A stretch of 6,007 bases of DNA from Solirubrobacterales bacterium. GTDB taxonomy: Bacteria; Actinomycetota; Thermoleophilia; Solirubrobacterales; 70-9. The notes under the pieces were generated by a model. The model saw only the letters and a list, made by a program, of their open reading frames with translations, did no database searches and was not told the DNA's origin. The translations under genes were made by a program, and so were the position numbers. Below are positions 1 through 5,564 of this stretch, one piece after another (position 1 is the first letter of the stretch; each line of letters opens with the position of its first letter). Where the stretch lies: contig JASLJO010000119.1 in NCBI GenBank assembly GCA_030152505.1, positions 1-6,007 on the forward strand. Reading direction: 5' to 3'.

Positions 1-425
1 TCCTCCTCCTTGGCGGAGCGCATCTCGCGGCGGCTGCGCCCGACCCGCGTGGTCGCCATCACGTCGTACATGTTGAGCCCGATCCCGAGTTTGCGGTCAC
101 GGCGTTCCTCCGCGAAGGAGGGAACGACGAAGGGCGTCGGATAGACCAGATGCGGCGCCAGCTGCACCATCAGCTGGCGCTCCAACAGGGCCTCGCGGAC
201 GAGGCCGAGATCGAAGTTCTGCAGGTAGCGCAGGCCGCCGTGGATCATCTTCGAAGAGCGGCTGGAGGTGCCGGCGGCGTAGTCGCCGCGCTCCAGCAGG
301 GCCACCGAATAGCCGCGCGAGGCGGCGTCGAGGGCGACGCCGGCGCCGGTCACGCCACCACCGATCACAACCACCTCGAAGCGCCGGCCGGCGATCTCCT
401 CGAGGGCTGCGGCACGGGGCAACAT
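1..425 (-). CDS. glpD: Aerobic glycerol-3-phosphate dehydrogenase, FAD-dependent (N-terminal part, cut by window edge)
   Basis: This is the first 141 residues of a GlpD-type flavoprotein, which oxidises sn-glycerol 3-phosphate to dihydroxyacetone phosphate and passes electrons to the membrane quinone pool. Seen: an N-terminal Rossmann dinucleotide-binding segment, EVVVIGGGVTGAGVALDAA (residues 17-35), with the GxGxxG glycines at 22, 24 and 27. An acidic residue (Glu45, in LLERGD) ends the second strand, as expected for FAD ribose binding. The GlpD-typical SSRSSKMIHGGLRYLQ follows at residues 54-69. These are family hallmarks of the DAO/GlpD flavoproteins. Full-length members have about 500-570 residues, so most of the gene lies off the left edge. 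The start is the ATG at 425, only 2 bp after the stop of the nitroreductase gene. No strong Shine-Dalgarno is visible, so translational coupling is likely. It looks intact as far as it goes. A related amino-acid oxidase is the alternative, but the SSK-MIHGGLRYL block favours GlpD. Confidence 0.93.
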   Translation of the reverse strand, partial: MLPRAAALEEIAGRRFEVVVIGGGVTGAGVALDAASRGYSVALLERGDYAAGTSSRSSKMIHGGLRYLQNFDLGLVREALLERQLMVQLAPHLVYPTPFVVPSFAEERRDRKLGIGLNMYDVMATTRVGRSRREMRSAKEE

Positions 426-427
426 CG

Positions 428-937
428 TCAGGCGAGGTAGGTGGTGGTCTGCTCGACCGGCGGGCGCTCCGGCGGCTCTTTGTCCTGGCGCGGCCAGCCG
501 AGGTGGAGCAGGCCGACGAAACGCTCGTGGTCCGGCAGGCCGACGGTGGCACGACCCTCGGTCGAACGCAGCAACTCCGGCGTGCGCCAGTAGCCGGCGA
601 GGCCGCGGGCGTGGGCGCCGAGGAGGACGATGTAGGAGGCGACGGCGGTGGCGTGCAGATCCTCCTCGTTGCGCACCGGGTCGTCGCCCAGCGCGCAGGA
701 GACGACGATCAGGGTCGGAGCGCGGTCGAGCTTGGCCGCGCCCTCGGATCCCGCCACCTTCTTCAGCCGCTCCAGCGCACGTGGTCCCAGCACGCGAAAG
801 CGCCAGGGCGCGGTCAGGTGATGGTTGGGCGCCCAGCGCGCCAGCTCGAGCAGCTCGTCGATCTGCTCGCGTGAGAGGGGCTCCGCCCCAAAGGCCTTGT
901 GCGTGCGGCGCGTCCGGATCGCCGTCTCGACGTCCAT
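428..937 (-). CDS. Nitroreductase-family FMN oxidoreductase (YdjA-like)
   Basis: A 169-residue protein of the FMN-dependent nitroreductase superfamily. Members reduce nitroaromatics, quinones or similar substrates with NAD(P)H; the true substrate cannot be read from sequence. Seen: MDVETAIRTRRTHKAF at the N-terminus, where the paired arginines (10-11) correspond to the FMN-phosphate contacts of the family; LARWAPNHHLTAPWRF (residues 32-47), the conserved flavin-contacting segment; GLAGYWRTP (112-120); and a C-terminal GLLHLGWPRQ segment (142-151). It lacks the long insertions of larger family members and matches the compact YdjA-like subgroup, about 170-190 residues, which normally works as a homodimer. 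The ATG at 937 is chosen because the family motif starts immediately after it and no other plausible start lies between it and the preceding stop. The open frame runs further upstream but there it is antisense or out of frame to the transporter gene. It starts 25 bp after the S-component gene and ends 2 bp before glpD. Confidence 0.9.
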   Translation of the reverse strand: MDVETAIRTRRTHKAFGAEPLSREQIDELLELARWAPNHHLTAPWRFRVLGPRALERLKKVAGSEGAAKLDRAPTLIVVSCALGDDPVRNEEDLHATAVASYIVLLGAHARGLAGYWRTPELLRSTEGRATVGLPDHERFVGLLHLGWPRQDKEPPERPPVEQTTTYLA

Positions 938-962
938 GAGTGAGCGAGCGTATAGACCGCGG

Positions 963-2834
963 CTACCAGCCGAAGCGGCGGCCGAGGAAGAGGACGCTTC
1001 CCAGCGAGGCGGCGGCAGCGCCGAGGCCGATGCCGATCGGGGCCCACGGACTGGGGCCGATGCCGTCACTCGCTTCAAAGGGGGGCGCCGCGGCGGGCTG
1101 CTGAGAGGGACTCGGCTCTGCTTCGGCCGCCGGGCCGGGGATCGTGCCACGGCCGGGGCCGGCGGTGGGCGGCCCGTCCGGTGAGACCCCGGCACCGGGC
1201 GGCGGAGCGATTCCGCCGGCGGCGGCGGATTCGGGCAGGTCCTGGGACGCGCCCGTCCCGGTCGCCGGGGTCCCCGGAGCCAGATCTTCTCCCGAGCTCT
1301 CGCCGGTCGGCGACGAGGCAGACGTCGCCTGACGCGCCACCGGCGTGACCGGAAAGGCCTCTCCGGCGGTCGCGGCCAGCGCCTCGGCGGTCACCCAGAT
1401 CGAGCTCTGGTCACTGGACGCCGAGTAGCGGTAGTGACCGTCGCCCTCCTGGCGGGCTTCGAGGTATTCGAGCGCGCTCTTACCGCCGTTTGCCATCTGG
1501 GGATCCGCGCCGACGGCCAGCATCCCCTGCACCGCCCAAGCGGTCGACTGGGAGTTGACCGCGCCGTTGCCGCCGAGGGCGAAGCCTCCGCTTGGGCGCT
1601 GATGTTTTCGCAAATAGCCGAGGCCGTGCCGTGCCGCCTCGGTTGCTGGCATCGCCTGCATCGCCGCGGCGGTCCCATCAGCGGTACTGGGGGGCTCTGG
1701 CAGATCACCCCAGCCGCCGTCTCCGTTCTGCGCCTTCGCCAGCCAGGAGGTCGACTGGCCCAGGCCGCCGGTGGCGCCGGCGCTGCGCAGAGCGATAACG
1801 GCGAACGCCGTCGATCCCGGCCAGCCTTCGAAGGAGCCGTTGCCGCGACGCCGCTTGACCAGCGCGGAGACCAAATCGCGGCCGGCGAAGGAGCGAGGAT
1901 CGATTTCGGCCCCCTCGAGGGCAAGGATCGTGCGGCCGAGAGCACCGGGGCTGTTCAGATCGTCGACATGGTCGCGCAGATAGCCGACCGGGTTGCGGCC
2001 GCCGCGGGAGACGTCGAGCGGGTTGCGGCCGGCGGCCTCGAGGCCGAGCATCACCCAGCCGGTCACTTCGAGACTCGAGTCGTCGCCCGGCGCGCTCCCC
2101 CAACCGCCGTCGGCGTTTTGCTGCCCGGCCAGCCAGACGGCGGCCCGAGTCGGACCGAGGTCGGCTGCCTGGGAGCGGGCCGGCAGGACGCTGGCCAGCG
2201 CGAGCGCCAGAAGCAGCACCGAGACGATGGCCGGCGCTCGCCACTCGAAGCGCTCACGGAAGCGGACCAGCATGCGCACCAACGCCGGCCCGGCGACAAG
2301 GGCAAGCGCGGCGTTACCGGCGGCGTGCGCCACTTCAAAGGGCACCGCACGCGCCTCCAGCGTAAGGAAGTACCGCAATGAGAGGTCTCCTCCATACGTC
2401 GCCATCAGTGAGAAGTTCAGCAGAGCGCCATAGACAATCGCGGCAAGGGCGCAGGCTACAGCGAGAGTGAAGCGCCCGGCCCGTGGACGCACCACGGCCA
2501 GACCGGCGCCCAGAATCCCGCACATCCCCCACCCCGCCATCTGCCACGGAGTCCAGGGCCCCTGTCCAAACCAGAAGTTGGAAACCAGCGCGGCGAGGCC
2601 GCCGACCGCGAATCCGGGTGCCGGACCGAGCGCGTAGCCCGCGAAGATCACGATGTCGGTGGTCGGCTTGACATTGGGGAGCGCGGCGAAGGCAACGCGA
2701 CCGGCGATCGCCAGCGCCGCCAGAGCGGCGACCAGGGCGACGATCTGCGAGCGCGGACGCGATCGCTCATACCAGGCAAAGCCGCCGATCAGGACGGCGC
2801 CGAGGATGAGGAAGCTGGCCAACTCCCAGCTCAC
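963..2834 (-). CDS. ECF transporter S component fused to an extracytoplasmic alpha/alpha-toroid (prenyltransferase-like) domain with C-terminal membrane anchor
   Basis: A 623-residue chimeric membrane protein, predicted to be the substrate-binding subunit of the ECF importer encoded just upstream. Seen: an extra N-terminal helix (about 4-21); then an S-component-like six-helix region (about 30-190) with AxxxA-type spacing in its first helix (A33/A37, A36/A40), the block TTDIVIFAGYALGPAPGF (58-75) and FGQGPWTPWQMAGWG (89-103). A further helix at about 200-218 is followed by a toroid domain (about 225-490) with repeated glycine/aromatic turns: QQNADGGWG (238-246), GNGSFEGW, AQNGDGGWG (368-376), RPSGGFAL and EGDGHYRY. 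A Pro/Ala/Gly/Ser linker (about 495-592), a last helix (594-617) and a basic tail RRFGW complete it. Charge distribution fits cytoplasmic loops RSRPR, RPRAGR and RFRERFEWR, with the toroid outside. S components alone have about 170-200 residues, so this is a true fusion. The GTG start at 2834 overlaps the ATPase stop by 4 bp and has a good ribosome binding site. The cargo is unknown; a corrinoid is inferred from the resemblance of barrel plus partner gene to intrinsic factor. Confidence 0.92.
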   Translation of the reverse strand: MSWELASFLILGAVLIGGFAWYERSRPRSQIVALVAALAALAIAGRVAFAALPNVKPTTDIVIFAGYALGPAPGFAVGGLAALVSNFWFGQGPWTPWQMAGWGMCGILGAGLAVVRPRAGRFTLAVACALAAIVYGALLNFSLMATYGGDLSLRYFLTLEARAVPFEVAHAAGNAALALVAGPALVRMLVRFRERFEWRAPAIVSVLLLALALASVLPARSQAADLGPTRAAVWLAGQQNADGGWGSAPGDDSSLEVTGWVMLGLEAAGRNPLDVSRGGRNPVGYLRDHVDDLNSPGALGRTILALEGAEIDPRSFAGRDLVSALVKRRRGNGSFEGWPGSTAFAVIALRSAGATGGLGQSTSWLAKAQNGDGGWGDLPEPPSTADGTAAAMQAMPATEAARHGLGYLRKHQRPSGGFALGGNGAVNSQSTAWAVQGMLAVGADPQMANGGKSALEYLEARQEGDGHYRYSASSDQSSIWVTAEALAATAGEAFPVTPVARQATSASSPTGESSGEDLAPGTPATGTGASQDLPESAAAGGIAPPPGAGVSPDGPPTAGPGRGTIPGPAAEAEPSPSQQPAAAPPFEASDGIGPSPWAPIGIGLGAAAASLGSVLFLGRRFGW

Positions 2835-4600
2835 AGGTACTCCTCCCGATCGAGCACTTCGACCCCCTGCTCCGGGCTGATCACGCCGGGCCGGTCGAGG
2901 ATGCGGGCGACCTCGGTGGCGAAGTACCAGCCGCCGGAGAGGACCTCGGCAGCCCCGCCGTCGGCGATGACGACGCCGTCGCCGAGCAGGACGACGCGCT
3001 CGGCGAAGACGGCGGCGAACTCGACATCGTGGGTGGCGACGACAACCCCCGCACCCTGGCCGGCAAGGGCCCCGATCAGCTCCTCCAACTCGTGCTTGCG
3101 GGCGCGGTCCATTCCTCGCGTGGGCTCGTCGAGAGCGACGAGGCCGGGGAGCGCAGCGCCTTCCATGCGACCGGCCAGCGCTATCGCCAGAGCCAGGCGC
3201 TGGCGCTCTCCTCCGGAGAGGTCGCGGGGATCGGCATCGAGGGCGGGCTCGAGGCCGACGGTGCGCAGCGCGGCGAGCCCGGCATCGCCGGGCAGCTCGT
3301 CGCCGACGCGCTCGCGGACGAGGTAGTCGCCGGGGTTCTGGGTCAGCAGGGCGATCCCGCCCGGCGCCTCGGCCTTGCCGCGCACGGGATCGATCAGCCC
3401 GGCCAGCACCCGCAGCAGCGTGCTCTTGCCGGCGCCGTTGCGACCCATCAGGGCTACGCGTTCGCCGCGGCGGACCTCCAAGTCGATGCCTTTCAAGACA
3501 TCGACTGGCGTGTCGGCAGGGGTCAGCTCTACCCATAGATGACGAATGGCAGCGGCGGGCGGGTCCTGTCGGAGGGTGGGGGGTGTCCCCTCCTTGCTGG
3601 GTTTTTCGCCTGAGGAGCCTGCGGCTGTCCGAGATTGGGGTTGGGGCGAAAAACGGACGCCGCTGCGCTGGGGACACCCCCCACCCTCCGCCACCAGCCC
3701 GAGGCTGGTTGTCGCGGGGCTTGCGGAACTCAGGATTTGGCGGGCTTGGCGGACGCCCGTGGGAAGAGGGTCGATGCCGGCGAGGGAGAAGAGGCGGGCA
3801 GCCGGGGTCTCCAGAGCTGCGTCGGCTTGTTGGGCCCAGGTCAGGAAGTCGCTCGGACTGCCGTCGAAGCTCACCGTGCCCGCATCCATGGCGATCACGC
3901 GGTCGGCGGCGGCCAGGCAGCGCTCGAGGCGATGCTCGGCGAGGAGGATCGAGACGCCCCACTCCTCGTTGAGGCGGCGGAGGAGCCAGATCAGCTCGTC
4001 GCCGGCCACGGGGTCGAGCTGGGAGGTGGGCTCATCGAGAAGAACCAGTTTGGGGCGGGTTACGAGGGCCGCGGCCAGGGCTACTCGTTGAAGCTCGCCA
4101 CCCGAAAGCGTGTCCACAGTGCGGTTGAGCAGGTGGGGAATTGCGAGCGCCAGAGCCACCTCCTCCACCGCGCGGGCGCATGAGGCCGGCGGGTCGCGCC
4201 GCATCTCCAGGGGAAGAGCGATCTCGGCGGAGACGGTGGTCGAGACGATCTGGGTCTCGGGGTCTTGGGCCACGTAGCCGACAGCGGACGCGAGCTCGCC
4301 CGGACCGCCGGCGATCGCGTCCATGCCGGCCACGTGGACGCTGCCGTCGATCTCTCCCCCGTGGAAGTGCGGCACCAGGCCACAGCCGGCGCGAAGCAGG
4401 GTCGTCTTGCCCGACGCCGAGCGTCCCGCCAGCACGGCGAACTCCCCCGGCGCGAGCGTCAGCGAGACGTCACGCAGGACGAGCGCCGCATTTGCCCCAC
4501 TATGCGCGGTCAATGCGGTGCTCGCTCCCGGATAGGCATAGGAGAGGCGCTCGATTGCGAGCGCGGGGACGGCGCGGGGCGGGGTCGCCAGCTCAGCCAC
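2831..4600 (-). CDS. ECF transporter ATPase, fused EcfA-EcfA' double ATP-binding protein
   Basis: A 589-residue cytoplasmic ATPase carrying both nucleotide-binding domains of an energy-coupling factor module, which powers the membrane partner EcfT by ATP hydrolysis. Domain 1: Walker A GRSASGKT (59-66), Q-loop Gln112, signature LSGGELQR (165-172), Walker B LVLLDEPT (185-192), D-loop SQLD, H-loop His223. Domain 2: Walker A GRNGAGKS (386-393), Q-loop Gln421, signature LSGGERQR (461-468), Walker B LVALDEPT (487-494), H-loop His524. Both sites look catalytically complete. In most bacteria EcfA and EcfA' are separate proteins of about 280 residues; fused versions are known. The linker between the domains includes residues 304-344, which are encoded by a long perfect palindrome (see repeat at 3570-3690). 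The GTG at 4600 is chosen because AGGAGG precedes it and it overlaps the ecfT stop by 8 bp. The open frame continues upstream to 5065, but that part is a shadow of ecfT. The family is also annotated as CbiO-like. Confidence 0.95.
   Translation of the reverse strand: MAELATPPRAVPALAIERLSYAYPGASTALTAHSGANAALVLRDVSLTLAPGEFAVLAGRSASGKTTLLRAGCGLVPHFHGGEIDGSVHVAGMDAIAGGPGELASAVGYVAQDPETQIVSTTVSAEIALPLEMRRDPPASCARAVEEVALALAIPHLLNRTVDTLSGGELQRVALAAALVTRPKLVLLDEPTSQLDPVAGDELIWLLRRLNEEWGVSILLAEHRLERCLAAADRVIAMDAGTVSFDGSPSDFLTWAQQADAALETPAARLFSLAGIDPLPTGVRQARQILSSASPATTSLGLVAEGGGCPQRSGVRFSPQPQSRTAAGSSGEKPSKEGTPPTLRQDPPAAAIRHLWVELTPADTPVDVLKGIDLEVRRGERVALMGRNGAGKSTLLRVLAGLIDPVRGKAEAPGGIALLTQNPGDYLVRERVGDELPGDAGLAALRTVGLEPALDADPRDLSGGERQRLALAIALAGRMEGAALPGLVALDEPTRGMDRARKHELEELIGALAGQGAGVVVATHDVEFAAVFAERVVLLGDGVVIADGGAAEVLSGGWYFATEVARILDRPGVISPEQGVEVLDREEYL
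2840..2847 (-). promoter_or_regulatory. Ribosome binding site for the S-component/toroid gene
   Basis: GGGAGGAG on the minus strand lies 5 bases before the GTG at 2834. It sits inside the last codons of the ATPase gene and decides the start, because the open frame continues far upstream to 3962 in antisense-like sequence. Confidence 0.7.
3570..3690. repeat. Palindromic (MITE-like) element inside the ATPase linker, perfect 21-bp inverted arms
   Basis: The arm at 3570-3590 and the arm at 3670-3690 are exact reverse complements over all 21 bases; the core reads GGAGGGTGGGGGGTGTCCCC on the left arm. A second nested perfect pair, GTTTTTCGCC at 3601-3610 and GGCGAAAAAC at 3645-3654, lies inside, and a small AGCC/GGCT hairpin sits at 3616-3626 near the centre. 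Just outside the right arm there is another hairpin (3693-3709), so the unit may be larger. It lies wholly within the ATPase gene and is read through in frame as residues 304-344, between the two nucleotide-binding domains. Its low-complexity peptide and nested symmetry look like an inserted repetitive element rather than selected protein sequence. The mRNA could form a very stable hairpin here. Confidence 0.85.
3693..3709. repeat. Short hairpin flanking the palindromic element
   Basis: ACCAGCC (3693-3699) and GGCTGGT (3703-3709) form a perfect 7-bp stem with a 3-base CGA loop, two bases outside the 21-bp arm ending at 3690. Its closeness suggests it is part of the same repeated unit. It is coding (ATPase residues 298-303, around TSLGLV), has no T-run after it on either strand and is not a convincing terminator. 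Confidence 0.55.
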
Positions 4601-5564
4601 CGCGCCTCCTCGGAGCGAGACCGGCGAGGACGACGAGGGCCGAGAGGATGATCGTTGCGGGCTCGACGCCCCACTCGATCGTCGGATAGGCACGGAAGCC
4701 GTCGGCGCCCACCGCCTTCCCGACGATCGCCGCCGCAAGCACAACCGCACCGACGGCGTAAAAGCGACGGTCGAAGCGAGATTTAAGGCGGATCCTGGCG
4801 CGCACCAGACCAAGCGGGGCCAGAACGCAGGGCGGGCGGTGAAGGGAGCGCACTTTTTGGTGCGTGACCCGATCCGACCGACCGAGGACGCCGCCCCGCA
4901 TAGCGTCTGGTGCCGCCAGGCTGTAGCCGCGGAGCTCCAGCGTCGCCGCCACGTCCACAGCGCGGTCGAGCGAGCCGGCGAGCAGGCGGCGTGCCAGGGC
5001 GGCTCGACCAAGCGGGGCGGCGGCGGGACCGCGCAGGCGGCCGGCGTCACGCAGGCGAGATGCATCGGCCGCGGCTACCGGCACCAGGCGAGAGATCAGG
5101 GTCGCCGTCAGGGCAGAACGCCCAGCAATGGGGCGCAGCGCCCGCAGCACCCGGTCGGGGTCGACGCAGGCCGAGTAGACGGCGAAGGCGACCATCGCCA
5201 CGGCGGCCCGCAGTCCGATCACCGCGCCGGCCGCCAGCGCCTCCGCGGTGATGTTCACCTGGCCGAACAGCGGCAGCTCGCCCAACCGCAGCAGCACCGT
5301 CTCGCCACGATCGACGACGAGAGCGTTGACGGCGACGATCAGCAGCGCCAGGGCCAAGCCCATGCGCAGCGCCACGCGGACGGCGTTTTCCACGCCGGCC
5401 AGGCAGCCCGCCAGTACCGCGCTGACGCCAGCGGCCACAAGGACCAGCGGGCTCGAGTAGAGGAATGCGACCGTGACCAGGGCACCGAGGTAGACCACGG
5501 CGGCGCCCGGCGATGCCGCCTGCAGCGGCCCCGGTCGCGGCGTGTAGGCGAAGGGCGATCTCAT
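4593..5564 (-). CDS. ecfT: ECF transporter transmembrane coupling protein EcfT
   Basis: A 323-residue membrane protein of the EcfT/CbiQ family, which joins the ATPases to the S component. Seen: several hydrophobic helices (about 20-35, 39-57, 66-83, 105-130), a short charged stretch, then the cytoplasmic coupling region. This has an arginine-rich segment ADASRLRDAGRLRG (166-179) and the second coupling motif ATLELRGYS (207-215), equivalent to the Ala-Arg-Gly motifs through which EcfT contacts its ATPases. A C-terminal hydrophobic part (about 268-283 and 301-316) ends in PRRRGG. EcfT proteins usually have about 230-280 residues. The extra length here is largely a basic linker (about 216-268) that includes an imperfect palindrome at the DNA level (4790-4875). 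The ATG at 5564 overlaps the preceding gene's TGA in an ATGA junction, and no clear Shine-Dalgarno lies near it, so translational coupling is likely. No CbiM or CbiN is nearby, which argues against a classical cobalt/nickel transporter. Confidence 0.93.
   Translation of the reverse strand: MRSPFAYTPRPGPLQAASPGAAVVYLGALVTVAFLYSSPLVLVAAGVSAVLAGCLAGVENAVRVALRMGLALALLIVAVNALVVDRGETVLLRLGELPLFGQVNITAEALAAGAVIGLRAAVAMVAFAVYSACVDPDRVLRALRPIAGRSALTATLISRLVPVAAADASRLRDAGRLRGPAAAPLGRAALARRLLAGSLDRAVDVAATLELRGYSLAAPDAMRGGVLGRSDRVTHQKVRSLHRPPCVLAPLGLVRARIRLKSRFDRRFYAVGAVVLAAAIVGKAVGADGFRAYPTIEWGVEPATIILSALVVLAGLAPRRRGG
4605..4610 (-). promoter_or_regulatory. Ribosome binding site for the fused ATPase gene
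   Basis: AGGAGG on the minus strand lies 4 bases before the GTG at 4600, within the last codons of ecfT. It supports this GTG over the far upstream start that the open frame would allow. The spacing is slightly short. Confidence 0.6.
4790..4875. repeat. Imperfect terminal inverted repeat inside the ecfT linker
   Basis: GGATCCTGGCGCGCACC at 4790-4806 pairs with the reverse complement of GGTGCGTGACCCGATCC at 4859-4875 at 13 of 17 positions, including the outermost five and innermost six bases. Between them lie 52 bases. A smaller CGCAC/GTGCG stem with a T-rich loop sits at 4849-4864. The segment encodes EcfT residues 230-259, a basic linker (RVTHQKVRSLHRPP and onward) between the coupling region and the C-terminal helices. 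This could be a degraded small insertion, but chance symmetry in GC-rich DNA cannot be excluded. Confidence 0.4.

Noticed and set aside
428..937. BluB (5,6-dimethylbenzimidazole synthase) identity for the nitroreductase, which would fit a B12 theme
   Set aside because: The FMN-contact segment (APNHHLTAPWRF) and the short length fit the YdjA-like group; BluB-type motifs as I know them are not seen.
943..975. TATACG on the minus strand (949-954) ahead of the nitroreductase ATG, a possible -10 box for a leaderless transcript
   Set aside because: No recognisable -35 element lies at 16-17 bp (GCTTCG/CGCTTC there), and one six-base match in a 25-bp gap is weak.
1990..2041. Repeated CGGGTTGCGGCC in the toroid-coding region
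   Set aside because: It encodes two nearby Gly-Arg-Asn-Pro turns of the toroid; explained by protein repeats rather than a DNA element.
1434..2381. Long plus-strand open frame (about 315 codons) opposite the S-component/toroid gene
   Set aside because: Antisense shadow of a GC-rich gene; no recognisable domain, and the minus strand carries clear membrane and repeat motifs.
963..2834. Toroid domain as a squalene/hopene cyclase or terpene cyclase
   Set aside because: Too short (about 265 residues against 600 or more), no DxDD-type catalytic motif seen, and fused to a transporter subunit.
3570..3690. Palindrome as a transcription terminator
   Set aside because: It lies inside an intact ORF with both ATPase domains complete, has no T-run after the outer arm on the transcribed side, and the operon continues with overlapping genes.
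2835..3962. Upstream extension of the S-component open frame over the second ATPase domain
   Set aside because: This part is an Arg/Pro-rich out-of-frame translation of the ATPase gene. The GTG at 2834 has a good ribosome binding site and a 4-bp overlap with the ATPase stop.
4808..5018. 13-bp direct repeat GACCAAGCGGGGC at 4808-4820 and 5006-5018
   Set aside because: Single short match in GC-rich coding DNA, both read as an Ala-Pro-Leu-Gly peptide; chance is plausible.
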